Below are positions 23,801-36,451 of a DNA stretch of 64,000 nt, one piece after another. The position numbers and the translations under genes are program-made. The notes beneath the pieces are model-generated. The model worked only from the letters and a program-made list of their open reading frames with translations. It ran no database searches and was not told the DNA's origin. This stretch comes from Osmia lignaria lignaria (Eukaryota > Arthropoda > Insecta > Hymenoptera > Megachilidae). Position 1 is the first letter of the stretch. Each line of letters starts with the position of its first letter. The stretch lies in NCBI RefSeq assembly GCF_051020975.1, contig NC_135032.1, forward strand, positions 4,402,001-4,466,000. The letters run 5' to 3'.

Positions 23801-25506
23801 CAAAAAATATCATAGAACATAAAAAGTAGGAAACTTAATTCTCTACAAAAAAGGTCTCTTAACATTTTGCCATAGCTCGCTTCGTTTCCGAGATATTTGC
23901 AGATTTATCTCAAGGGAAGGGGCCTGACGGACATATTTCGAGATATTTCTTCTTCTTGTTGTTCTTCTTCTGCACAGCTAAGCTGGAAGTGGCATTTGCG
24001 GCTCGCACTAGTGCAGAGTTATCTCAAAGAAAGGGGCCACGGTGTTTCTGTATCTCTATTATGTTGGTGCGGCTTCGGAACTTTTAAATATCTCGATATA
24101 TCTCGAAAACTACGCTTCTGATCAAAAAATATCATAGAACATAAATTGTAGGAAACATAATTCTCTACAAAAAAGGTCTCTGAACATTTTGCCATAGCTC
24201 GCTTCGTTTCCGAGATATTTGCAGATATATCTCAAGGGAAGGGGCCTGACGGACATATTTCGAGATATTTCTTCTTCTTGTTGTTCTTCTTCTGCACAGC
24301 TAAGCTGGAAGTGGCATTTGCGGCTCGCACTAGTGAAGAGTTATCTCAAAGAAAGGGGCCACGGTGTTTCTGTATCTCTATTATGTTGGTGCGGCTTCGG
24401 AACTCTTAAATATCTCGATATATCTCGAAAACTACGCTTCTGATCAAAAAATATCATAGAACATAGATTGTAGGAAACGTAATTCTCTACAAAAAAGGTC
24501 TCTTAACATTTTGCCATAGCTCGCTTCGTTTCCGAGATATTTGCAGATTTATCTCAAGGGAAGGGGCCTGACGGACATATTTCGAGATATTTCTTCTTCT
24601 TGTTGTTCTTCTTCTGCACAGCTAAGCGGGAAGTGGCATTTGCAGCTCGCAATAGTGCAGAGTTATCTCAAAGAAAGGGGCCACGGTGTTTCTGTATCTC
24701 TATTATGTTGGTGCGGCTTCGGAACTTTTAAATATCTTGATATATCTCGAGAACTACGCATCTGATCAAAAAATATCATAGAACATAGAAAGTAGGAAAC
24801 TTAATTCTCTACAAAAAAGGTCTCTTAACATTTTGCCATAGCTCTCTTCGTTTCCGAGATATTTGCAGATTTATCTCAAGGGAAGGGGCCTGACGGACAT
24901 ATTTCGAGATATTTCTTATTCTTGTTGTTCTTCTTCTGCACAGCTAAGCTGGAAGTGGCATTTGCAACTCGCAATAGTGCAGAGTTATCTCAAAGAAAGG
25001 GGCCACGGTGTTTCTGTATCTCTATTATGTTGGTGCGGCTTCGGAACTTTTAAATATCTTGATATATCTCGAGAACTACGCATCTGATCAAAAAATATCA
25101 TAGAACATAAAAAGTAGCAAACATAATTCTCTACAAAAAAGGTCTCTTAGCATTTTGCCATAGCTCGCTTCGTTTCCGAGATATTTGCAGATTTATCTGA
25201 AGGGAAAGGGCCTGACGGACATATATCGAGATATTTCTTCTTCTTGTTGTTCTTCTTCTGCACAGCTAAGCTGGAGGTGGCATTTGCAGCTCGCAATAGT
25301 GCAGAGTTATCTCAAAGAAAGGGGCCACTGTGTTTCTGTATCTCTATTATGTTGGTGCGGCTTCGGAACTTTTAAATATCTTGATATATCTCGAGAACTG
25401 CGCATCTGATCAAAAAATATCATACAACATAAAAAGTAGGAAACTTAATTCTCTACAAAAAAGGTCTCTTAACATTTTGCCATAGCTCTCTTCGTTTCCG
25501 AGATAT

Positions 25507-25828
25507 TTGCAGATTTATCTCAAGGGAAGGGGCCTGACGGACATATTTCGAGATATTTCTTCTTCTTGTTGTTCTTCTTCTGCACAGCTAAGCTGGAAGT
25601 GGCATTTGCAGCTCGCAATAGTGCAGAGTTATCTCAAAGAGAGGGGCCACGGTGTTTCTGTATCTCTATTATGTTGGTGCGGCTTCGGAACTTTTAAATA
25701 TCTTGATATATCTCGAGAACTACGCATCTGATCAAAAAATATCATAGAACATAAAAAGTAGGAAACTTAATTCTCTACAAAAAAGGTCTCTTAACATTTT
25801 GCCATAGCTCGCTTCGTTTCCGAGATAT
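25507..25828 (+). repeat. Left junction of the large duplication
   Basis: The sequence entering this monomer (ATAGCTCTCTTCG) is typical of block 7. From box 2 onward it matches 11988, with CAAAGAGAGGGG (marker at 25641). Everything downstream follows the 11988-19066 order. The duplication boundary is therefore probably inside this monomer, between its start and 25641. Confidence 0.6.
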
Positions 25829-26472
25829 TTGCAGATTTATCTCAAGGGAAGGGGCCAGACGGACATATTTCGAGATATTTCTTCTTCTTGTTGTTCTTCT
25901 TCTGCACAGCTGAGCTGGAAGTGGCATTTGCGGCTCGCAATAGTGCAGAGTTATCTCAAAGAAAGGGGCCACGGTGTTTCTGTATCTCTATTATATTGGT
26001 GCGGCTTCGGAGCTTTTAAATATCTCGATATATCTCGAAAACTACGCTTCTGATCAAAAAATATCATAGAACGTAAATTGTAGGAAATATTATTCTCTAC
26101 AAAAAAGGTCTCTTAACGTTTTGCCATAGCTCGCTTCGTTTCCGAGATATTTGCAGATTCATCTCAAGGGAAGGGGTCTGACGGACATATTTCGAGATAT
26201 TTCTTCTTCTTGTTGTTCTTCTTCTGCACAGCTAAGCTCGAAGTGGCATTTGCAGCTCGCAATAGTGCAGAGTTATCTCAAAGAAAGAGGCCACGGTGTT
26301 TCTGTACCTCTATTATGTTGGTGCAGCTTCGGAACTTTTAAATATCTTGATATATCTCGAGAACTACGCATCTGATCAAAAAATATCATCGAACATAAAA
26401 AGTAGGAAACTTAATTCTCTACAAAAAAGGTCTCTTAACATTTTGCCATAGCTCGCTTCGTTTCCGAGATAT

Positions 26473-26794
26473 TTGCAGATTTATCTCAAGGGAAGTGGCC
26501 TGACGGACATATTTCGAGATATTTCTTCTTCTTGTTGTTCTTCTTCTGCACAGCTAAGCTGGAAGTGGCATTTGCGGCTCGCAATAGTGCAGAGTTATCT
26601 CAAAGAAAGGGGCCACGGTGTTTCTGTATCTCTATTATATTGGTGCGGCTTCGGAGCTTTTAAATATCTCGATATATCTCGAAAACTACGCTTCTGATCA
26701 AAAAATATCATAGAACATAAATTGTAGGAAATATTATTCTCTAGAAAAAAGGTCTCTTAACGTTTTGCCATAGCTCGCTTCGTTTCCGAGATAT
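26473..26794 (+). repeat. Hybrid monomer, recombination junction
   Basis: The 5' part matches 12954 (GGAAGTGGCC, CAGCTAAGCTGG) and the 3' part matches 13276 (TTGCGGCTCGCAATAG, TATTATATTGG, TTCGGAGCTTTT). The switch lies between the marker at 26556 and the marker at 26576. Across this monomer the offset to the other copy of the duplication falls from 13519 to 13197 bp, exactly one monomer. This is what unequal crossing over within register would leave. Confidence 0.85.
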
Positions 26795-28082
26795 TTGCAG
26801 ATTCATCTCAAGGGAAGGGGTCTGACGGACATATTTCGAGATATTTCTTCTTCTTGTTGTTCTTCTTCTGCACAGCTAAGCTCGAAGTGGCATTTGCAGC
26901 TCGCAATAGTGCAGAGTTATCTCAAAGAAAGAGGCCACGGTGTTTCTGTACCTCTATTATGTTGGTGCAGCTTCGGAACTTTTAAATATCTTGATATATC
27001 TCGAGAACTACGCATCTGATCAAAAAATATCATCGAACATAAAAAGTAGGAAACTTAATTCTCAACAAAAAAGGTCTCTTAACATTTTGCCATAGCTCGC
27101 TTCGTTTCCGAGATATTTGCAGATTTATCTCAAGGGAAGTGGCCTGACGGACATATTTCGAGATATTTCTTCTTCTTGTTGTTCTTCTTCTGCACAGCTA
27201 AGCTGGAAGTGGCATTTGCAGCGCGCAATAGTGCAGAGTTATCTCAAAGAGAGGGGCCACGGTGTTTCTGTATCTCTATTATGTTGGTGCGGCTTCGGAA
27301 CTTTTAAATATCTTGATATATCTCGAGAACTACGCATCTGATCAAAAAATATCATACTACATATAAAGTAGGAAACTTAATTCTCTACAAGAAAGGTCTC
27401 TAAACATTTTGCCATAGCTCGCTTCGTTTCCGAGATATTTGCAGATTTATCTCAAGGGAAGGGGCCTGACGGACATATTTCGAGATATTTCTTCTTCTTG
27501 TTGTTCTTCTTCTGCACAGCTAAGCTGGAAGTGGCATTTGCAGCTCGCAATAGTGCAGAGTTATCTCAAAGAGAGGGGCCACGGTGTTTCTGTATCTCTA
27601 TTATGTTGGTGCGGCTTCGGAACTTTTAAGTATCTTGATCTATCTCGAGAACTACGCATCTGACCAAAAAATATCATAGAAGATAAAAAGTAGGAAACTT
27701 AATTCTCTACAAAAAAGGTCTCTTAACATTTCGCCATAGCTCGCTTCGTTTCCGAGATATTTGCAGATTTATCTCAAGGGAAGGGGCCTGTCGGACATAT
27801 TTCGAGATATTTCTTCTTCTTGTTGCTCTTCTTCTGCACAGCTAAGCTGGAAGTGGCATTTGCGGCTCGCACTAGTGCAGAGTTATCTCAAAGAAAGGGG
27901 CCACGGTGTTTCTGTATCTCTATTATGTTGGTGCGGCTTCGGAACTTTTAAATATCTCGATATATCTCGAAAACTACGCTTCTGATCAAAAAATATCATA
28001 GAACATAAATTGTAGGAAACATAATTCTCTACAAAAAACGTCTCTTAACATTTTGCCATAGCTCGCTTCGTTTCCGAGATAT

Positions 28083-28402
28083 TTGCAGATTTATCTCAAG
28101 GGAAGTGGCCTGACGGACATATTTCGAGATATTTCTTCTTCTTGTTGTTCTTCTTCTGCACAGCTAAGCTGGAAGTGGCATTTGCGGCTCGCACTAGTGC
28201 AGTTATCTCAGAGAAAGGGGCCACGGTGTTTCTGTATCCCTATTATGTTGGTGCGGCTTCGGAACTTTTAAATATCTCGATATATCTCGAAAACTACGCT
28301 TCTGATCAAAAAATATCAGAGAACGTAAATTGTAGGACACATAATTCTCTACAAAAAACGTCTCTTAACATTTTGCCATAGCTCGCTTCGTTTCCGAGAT
28401 AT
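28083..28402 (+). repeat. 320-bp monomer, duplicate of 14886
   Basis: It carries the same GTGCAGTTATCTC 2-bp deletion and TGTAGGACAC as 14886, at an offset of 13197 bp. Its private change is AAATATCAGAGAAC, where 14886 has ATCATAGAAC. Confidence 0.88.
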
Positions 28403-28724
28403 TTGCAGATTCAGCTCAAAGGAACTGGCCTGACGGACATATTTCGAGATATTTCTTCTTCTTGTTGTTCTTCTTCTGCACAGCTAAGCTGGAAGTGGCA
28501 TTTACAGCTCGCAATAGTGCAGAGTTATCTCAAAGAATGGGGCCACGGTGTTTCTGTATCTCTATTATGTTGGTGCGGCTTCGGATCTTTTAAATATCTT
28601 GATATATCTCGAGAACTACGCATCTGATCAAAAAATATCATAGAACATAAAAAATAGGAAACCTAATTCTCTACAAAAAAGGTCTCTTAACATTTTGCCA
28701 TAGCTCGCTTCGTTTCCGAGATAT

Positions 28725-29046
28725 TTGCAGATTTATCTCAAGGGAAGGGGCCTGACGGACATATTTCGAGATATTTCTTCTTCTTGTTGTTCTTCTTCTG
28801 CACAGCTAAGCTGGAAGTGGCATTTGCGGCTCGCACTAGTGCAGAGTTATCTCAACGAAAGGGGCCACGGTGTTTCTGTATCTCTATTATGTTGGTGCGG
28901 CTTCGGAACTTTTAAATATCTTGATATATCTCGAGAACTACGCGTCTGATCAAAAAATATCATAGAACATAAAAAGTAGGAAACATAATTCTGTACAAAA
29001 AAGGTCTCTTAACATTTTGCCATAGCTCGCTCCGTTTCCGAGATAT
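28725..29046 (+). repeat. Hybrid monomer, recombination junction
   Basis: The 5' part is of the 16170 type (CTCAACGAAAGG at 28851-28862). The 3' part is of the 16492 type (ACGCGTCTG, then GGAAACATAATTCTGTAC). The switch lies between 28863 and 28944. Relative to the three-trimer copy the offset falls from 12555 to 12233 bp at this monomer, a loss of one unit. Confidence 0.82.
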
Positions 29047-30012
29047 TTGCAGATTCAGCTCAAAGGAACTGGCCTGACGGACATATTTCGAGATATTTCT
29101 TCTTCTTGTTGTTCTTCTTCTGCACAGCTAAGCTGGAAGTGGCATTTACAGCTCGCAATAGTGCAGAGTTATCTCAAAGAATGGGGCCACGGTGTTTCTG
29201 TATCTCTATTATGTTGGTGCGGCTTCGGAACTTTTAAATATCTTGATATATCTCGAGAACTACACATCTGATCAAAAAATATCATAGAGCATAAAAAGTA
29301 GGAAACCTAATTCTCTACAAAAACGGTCTCTTAACATTTTGCCATAGCTCGCTTCGTTTCCGAGATATTTGCAGATTTATCTCAAGGGAAGGGGCCTGAC
29401 GGACATATTTCGAGATATTTCTTCTTCTTGTTGTTCTTCTTCTGCACAGCTAAGCTGGAAGTGGCATTTGCGGCTCGCACTAGTGCAGAGTTATCTCAAC
29501 GAAAGGGGCCACGGTGTTTCTGTATCTCTATTATGTTGGTGCGGCTTCGGAACTTTTAAATATCTTGATATATCTCGAGAACTACGCATCTGATCAAAAA
29601 ATGTCATAGAACGTAAAAAGTAGGAAACTTAATTCTCTACAAAAAAGGTCTCTTAACATTTTGCCATAGCTCTCTTCGTTTCCGAGATATTTCCAGATTT
29701 ATCTCAAGGGAAGGGGCCTCACGGACATATTTCGAGATATTTCTTCTTCTTGTGGTTCTTCTTCTGCACAGCTAAACTGGAAGTGGCATTTCCAGCTCGC
29801 AATAGTGCAGAGTTATCTCAAAGAAAGGAGCCACGGTGTTTCTGTATCTCTATTATGTTGGTGCGGCTTCGGAACTTTTAAATATCTTGATATATCTCGA
29901 GAACTACGCGTCTGATCAAAAAATATCATAGAACATAAAAAGTAGGAAACATAATTCTGTACAAAAAAGGTCTCTTAACATTTTGCCATAGCTCGCTTCG
30001 TTTCCGAGATAT

Positions 30013-30333
30013 TTGCAGATTTATCTCAAGGGAAGGGGCCTGACGGACATATTTCGAGATATTTCTTCTTCTTGTTGTTCCTCTTCTGCACAGTAAGCTG
30101 GAAGTGGCATTTGCAGCTCGCAATAGTGCAGAGTTATCTCAAAGAAAGGGGCCACGGTGTTTCTGTATCTCTATTATGTTGGTGCGGATTCGGAACTTTT
30201 AAATATCTTGATATATCTCGAGAACTGCGCATCTGATCAAAAAATATCATAGAACATAAAAAGTAGGAAACTTAATTCTCTACAAAAAAGGTCTCTTAAC
30301 ATTTTGCCATAGCTCGCTTCGTTTCCGAGATAT
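30013..30333 (+). repeat. 321-bp monomer, duplicate of 18746
   Basis: It has the deletion CACAGTAAGCTGG, TTCCTCTTC and GCGGATTCGG exactly as in 18746. It differs near the 3' end (GAACTGCGC, and AACATAAAAAG in place of AACATAGAAAG), so the duplicates begin to diverge here. Confidence 0.88.
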
Positions 30334-33300
30334 TTGCATATTTATCTCAAGGGAAGGGGCCTGACGGACATATTTCGAGATATTTCTTATTCTTGTTGTT
30401 CTTCTTCTGCACAGCTAAGCTGGAAGTGGCATTTGCAACTCGCAATAGTGCAGAGTTATCTCAAAGAAAGGGGCCACGGTGTTTCTGTATCTCTATTATG
30501 TTGGTGCGGCTTCGGAACTTTTAAATATCTTGATATATCTCGAGAACTACGCATCTGATCAAAAAATATCATAGAACATAAAAAGTAGCAAACATAATTC
30601 TCTACAAAAAAGCTCTCTTAGCATTTTGCCATAGCTCGCTTCGTTTCCGAGATATTTGCAGATTTATCTGAAGGGAAAGGGCCTGACGGACATATTTCGA
30701 GATATTTCTTCTTCTTGTTGTTCTTCTTCTGCACAGCTAAGCTGGAAGTGGCATTTGCAGCTCGCAATAGTGCAGAGTTATCTCAAAGAAAGGGGCCACG
30801 GTGTTTCTGTATCTCTATTATGTTGGTGCGGCTTCGGAGCTTTTAAATATCTTGATATATCTCGAGAACTACGCATCTGATCAAAAAATATCATAGAACA
30901 TAGAAAGTAGGAAACTTAATTCTCTACAAAAAAGGTCTCTTAACATTTTCCCATAGCTCTCTTCGTTTCCGAGATATTTGCAGATTTATCTCAAGGGAAG
31001 GGGCCTGACGGACATATTTCGAGATATTTCTTATTCTTGTTGTTCTTCTTCTGCACAGCTAAGCTGGAAGTGGCATTTCCAACTCGCAATAGTGCAGAGT
31101 TATCTCAAAGAAAGGGGCCACGGTGTTTCTGTATCTCTATTATGTTGGTGCGGCTTCGGAACTTTTAAATATCTCGATATATCTCGAAAACTACGCTTCT
31201 GATCAAAAAATATCATAGAACATAAATTGTAGGAAACATAATTCTCTACAAAAAAGGTCTCTGAACATTTTGCCATAGCTCGCTTCGTTTCCGAGATATT
31301 TGCAGATATATCTCAAGGGAAGGGGCCTGACGGACATATTTCGAGATATTTCTTCTTCTTGTTGTTCTTCTTCTGCACAGCTAAGCTGGAAGTGGCATTT
31401 GCGGCTCGCACTAGTGAAGAGTTATCTCAAAGAAAGGGGCCACGGTGTTTCTGTATCTCTATTATGTTGGTGCGGCTTCGGAACTTTTAAATATCTTGAT
31501 ATATCTCGAGAACTACGCTTCTGATCAAAAAATATCATAGAACATAAATTGTAGGAAACATAATTCTCTACAAAAAAGGTCTCTTAACATTTTGCCATAG
31601 CTCGCTTCGTTTCCGAGATATTTGCAGATATATCTCAAGGGAAGGGGCCTGACGGAAATATTTCGAGATATTTCTTCTTCTTGTTGTACTTCTTCTGCAC
31701 AGCTAAGCTGGAAGTGGCATTTACAGCTCGCAATAGTGCAAAGTTATCTCAAAGAAAGGGGCGACGGTGTTTCTGTATCTCTATTATGTTGGTGCGGCTT
31801 CGGAACTTTTAAATATCTTGATATATCTCGAGAACTACGCATCTGATCAAAAAATATCATAGAACATAAAAAGTAGGAAACTTAATTCTCTACAAAAAAG
31901 GTCTCTTAACATTTTGCCATAGCTCGCTTCGTTTCCGAGATATTTGCAGATTTATCTCAAGGGAAGGGGCCTGACGGACATATTTCGAGATATTTCTTCT
32001 TCTTGTTGTTCTTCTTCTGCACAGCTAAGCTGGAAGTGGCATTTGCGGCTCGCACTAGTGCAGAGTTATCTCAAAGAAAGGGGCCACGGTGTTTCTGTAT
32101 CTCTATTATGTTGGTGCGGCTTCGGAACTTTTAAATATCTCGATATATCTCGAAAACTACGCTTCTGATCAAAAAATATCATAGAACATAAATTGTAGGA
32201 AACATAATTCTCTACAAAAAAGGTCTCTGAACATTTTGCCATAGCTCGCTTCGTTTCCGAGATATTTGCAGATATATCTCAAGGGAAGGGGCCTGACGGA
32301 CATATTTCGAGATATTTCTTCTTCTTGTTGTTCTTCTTCTGCACAGCTAAGCTGGAAGTGGCATTTGCGGCTCGCACTAGTGAAGAGTTATCTCAAAGAA
32401 AGGGGCCACGGTGTTTCTGTATCTCTATTATGTTGGTGCGGCTTCGGAACTTTTAAATATCTCGATATATCTCGAAAACTACGCTTCTGATCAAAAAATA
32501 TCATAGAACATAAATTGTAGGAAACGTAATTCTCTACAAAAAAGGTCTCTTAACATTTTGCCATAGCTCGCTTCGTTTCCGAGATATTTGCAGATTTATC
32601 TCAAGGGAAGGGGCCTGACGGACATATTTCGAGATATTTCTTCTTCTTGTTGTTCTTCTTCTGCACAGCTAAGCGGGAAGTGGCATTTGCAGCTCGCAAT
32701 AGTGCAGAGTTATCTCAAAGAAAGGGGCCACGGTGTTTCTGTATCTCTATTATGTTGGTGCGGCTTAGGAACTTTTAAATATCTTGATATATCTCGAGAA
32801 CTACGCATCTGATCAAAAAATATCATAGAACATAAAAAGTAGGAAACTTAATTCTCTACAAAAAAGGTCTCTTAACATTTTGCCATAGCTCGCTTCGTTT
32901 CCGAGATATTTGCATATTTATCTCAAGGGAAGGGGCCTGACGGACATATTTCGAGATATTTCTTATTCTTGTTGTTCTTCTTCTGCACAGCTAAGCTGGA
33001 AGTGGCATTTGCAACTCGCAATAGTGCAGAGTTATCTCAAAGAAAGGGGCCACGGTGTTTCTGTATCTCTATTATGTTGGTGCGGCTTCGGAACTTTTAA
33101 ATATCTTGATATATCTCGAGAACTACGCATCTGATCAAAAAATATCATAGAACATAAAAAGTAGCAAACATAATTCTCTACAAAAAAGCTCTCTTAGCAT
33201 TTTGCCATAGCTCGCTTCGTTTCCGAGATATTTGCAGATTTATCTCAAGGGAAGGGGCCTGACGGACATATTTCGAGATATTTCTTCTTCTTGTTGTTCT

Positions 33301-36300
33301 TCTTCTGCACAGCTAAGCGGGAAGTGGCATTTGCAGCTCGCAATAGTGCAGAGTTATCTCAAAGAAAGGGGCCACGGTGTTTCTGTATCTCTATTATGTT
33401 GGTGCGGCTTCGGAACTTTTAAATATCTTGATATATCTCGAGAACTACGCATCTGATCAAAAAATATCATAGAACATAAAAAGTAGGAAACTTAATTCTC
33501 TACAAAAAAGGTCTCTTAACATTTTGCCATAGCTCTCTTCGTTTCCGAGATATTTGCAGATTTATCTCAAGGGAAGGGGCCTGACGGACATATTTCGAGA
33601 TATTTCTTCTTCTTGTTGTTCTTCTTCTGCACAGCTAAGCTGGAAGTGGCATTTGCGGCTCGCACTAGTGCAGAGTTATCTCAAAGAAAGGGGCCACGGT
33701 GTTTCTGTATCTCTATTATGTTGGTGCGGCTTCGGAACTTTTAAATATCTCGATATATCTCGAAAACTACGCTTCTGATCAAAAAATATCATAGAACATA
33801 AATTGTAGGAAACATAATTCTCTACAAAAAAGTTCTCTTAACATTTTGCCATAGCTCGCTTCGTTTCCGAGATATTTGCAGATATATCTCAAGGGAAGGG
33901 GCCTGACGGACATATTTCGAGATATTTCTTCTTCTTGTTGTTCTTCTTCTGCACAGCTAAGCTGGAAGTGGCATTTACAGCTCGCAATAGTGCAAAGTTA
34001 TCTCAAAGAAAGGGGCCACGGTGTTTCTGTATCTCTATTATGTTGGTGCGGCTTCGGAACTTTTAAATATCTTGATATATCTCGAGAACTGCGCATCTGA
34101 TCAAAAAATATCATACAACATAAAAAGTAGGAAACTTAATTCTCTACAAAAAAGGTCTCTTAACATTTTGCCATAGCTCTCTTCGTTTCCGAGATATTTG
34201 CAGATTTATCTCAAGGGAAGGGGCCTGACGGACATATTTCGAGATATTTCTTCTTCTTGTTGTTCTTCTTCTGCACAGCTAAGCTGGAAGTGGCATTTGC
34301 AGCTCGCAATAGTGCAGAGTTATCTCAAAGAAAGGGGCCACGGTGTTTCTGTATCTCTATTATGTTGGTGCGGCTTCGGAACTTTTAAATATCTTGGTAT
34401 ATCTCGAGAACTACGCTTCTGATCAAAAAATATCATAGAACATAAATTGTAGGAAACATAATTCTCTACAAAAAAGGTCTCTTAACATTTTGCCATAGCT
34501 CGCTTCGTTTCCGAGATATTTGCAGATATATCTCAAGGGAAGGGGCCTGACGGACATATTTCGAGATATTTCTTCTTCTTGTTGTACTTCTTCTGCACAG
34601 CTAAGCTGGAAGTGGCATTTACAGCTCGCAATAGTGCAAAGTTATCTCAAAGAAAGGGGCGACGGTGTTTCTGTATCTCTATTATGTTGGTGCGGCTTCG
34701 GAACTTTTAAATATCTTGATATATCTCGAGAACTACGCATCTGATCAAAAAATATCATAGAACATAAAAAGTAGGAAACTTAATTCTCTACAAAAAAGGT
34801 CTCCTAACATTTTGCCATAGCTTGCTTCGTTTCCGAGATATTTGCAGATTTATCTCAAGGGAAGGGGCCTGACGGACATATTTCGAGATATTTCTTCTTC
34901 TTGTTGTTCTTCTTCTGCACAGCTAAGCTGGAAGTGGCATTTGCGGCTCGCACTAGTGCAGAGTTATCTCAAAGAAAGGGGCCACGGTGTTTCTGTATCA
35001 CTATTATGTTGGTGCGGCTTCGGAACTTTTAAATATCTCGATATATCTCGAAAACTACGCTTCTGATCAAAAAATATCATAGAACATAAATTGTAGGAAA
35101 CATAATTCTCTACAAAAAAGGTCTCTTAGCATTTTGCCATAGCTCGCTTCGTTTCCGAGATATTTGCAGATTTATCTGAAGGGAAAGGGCCTGACGGACA
35201 TATTTCGAGATATTTCTTCTTCTTGTTGTTCTTCTTCTGCACAGCTAAGCTGGAAGTGGCATTTGCAGCTCGCAATAGTGCAGAGTTATCTCAAAGAAAG
35301 GGGCCACTGTGTTTCTGTATCTCTATTATGTTGGTGCGGCTTCGGAACTTTTAAGTATCTTGATATATCTCGAGAACTGCGCATCTGATCAAAAAATATC
35401 ATAGAACATAAAAAGTAGGAAACTTAATTCTCTACAAAAAAGGTCTCTTAACATTTTGCCATAGCTCTCTTCGTTTCCGAGATATTTGCAGATTTATCTC
35501 AAGGGAAGGGGCCTGACGGACATATTTCGAGATATTTCTTCTTCTTGTTGTTCTTCTTCTGCACAGCTAAGCTGGAAGTGGCATTTGCAGCTCGCAATAG
35601 TGCAGAGTTATCTCAAAGAAAGGGGCCACGGTGTTTCTGTATCTCTATTATGTTGGTGCGGCTTCGGAACTTTTAAATATCTTGATATATCTCGAGAACT
35701 ACGCATCGGATCAGAAAATATCATAGAACATAAAAAGTAGGAAACTTAATTCTCTACAAAAAAGGTCTCTTAACATTTTGCCATAGCTCGCTTCTTTTCC
35801 GAGATATTTGCAGATATATCTCAAGGGAAGGGGCCTGACGGACATATTTCGAGATATTTCTTCTTCTTGTTGTTCTTCTTCTGCACAGCTAACCTGGAAG
35901 TGGCATTTGCAGCTCGCAATAGTGCAGAGTTATCTCAAAGAAAGGGGCCACGGTGTTTCTGTATCTCTATTATGTTGGTGCGGCTTCGGAACTTTTAAAT
36001 ATCTTGATATATCTCGAGAACTACGCATCTGATCAGAAAATATCATAGAACATAAAAAGTAGGAAACTTAATTCTCTACAAAAAAGGTCTCTTAACATTT
36101 TGCCATAGCTCGCTTCTGTTCCGAGATATTTGCAGATATATCTCAAGGGAAGGGGCCTGACGGACATATTTCGAGATATTTCTTCTTCTTGTTGTTCTTC
36201 TTCTGCACAGCTAACCTGGAAGTGGCATTTGCAGCTCGCAATAGTGCAGAGTTATCTCAAAGAAAGGGGCCACGGTGTTTCTGTATCTCTATTATGTTGG

Positions 36301-36451
36301 TGCGGCTTCGGAACTTTTAAATATCTTGGTATATCTCGAGAACTACGCTTCTGATCAAAAAATATCATAGAACATAAATTGTAGGAAACATAATTCTCTA
36401 CAAAAAAGGTCTCTTAACATTTTGCCATAGCTCGCTTCGTTTCCGAGATAT
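30334..36451 (+). repeat. Block 9: reshuffled monomers related to block 7
   Basis: There are nineteen monomers using the types of 18746-25506 in altered order. Markers: GCATATTTATC with TTATTCTTG at 30334 and 32910; TTGTAC with GGGGCGACGG at 31622 and 34520 (2898 bp apart); GCACTAGTGAAG at 31300 and 32266; CTAAGCGGGAAG at 32588 and 33232; CTAACCTGG at 35808 and 36130; TCTTGGTATATC at 34198 and 36130. No single clean period covers the block. Confidence 0.85.

Larger units (their letters stand above)
18746..25506 (+). repeat. HOR block 7: 6- and 7-monomer periods
   Basis: There are twenty-one monomers. Those at 19067, 19389, 19711 and 20033 recur at 20999, 21321, 21643 and 21965 (offset 1932 bp). 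The run 21643, 21965, 22287 recurs at 23897, 24219, 24541 (offset 2254 bp, seven monomers). The pair 19067+19389 returns at 24863+25185. Markers: TTATTCTTGTTG, then CTGAAGGGAAAGGG with GGCCACTGTG, then GCACTAGTGCAG with CTCGAAAAC, then GCACTAGTGAAG. Confidence 0.9.
25507..30333 (+). repeat. Large rearranged duplicate of 11988-19066
   Basis: Fifteen monomers follow the same order as 11988-19066 and share private variants such as CTCAACAAAAAAGG (13865 and 27062), TGTAGGACAC, TTTCCAGATT and GCGGATTCGG (18921 and 30188). The offset between the two copies falls stepwise, 13519, 13197, 12555, 12233 and 11267 bp. Each step is a whole number of monomers after allowing for a known 2-bp deletion. The first copy holds three trimers where this copy holds a little over one. 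Confidence 0.9.
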
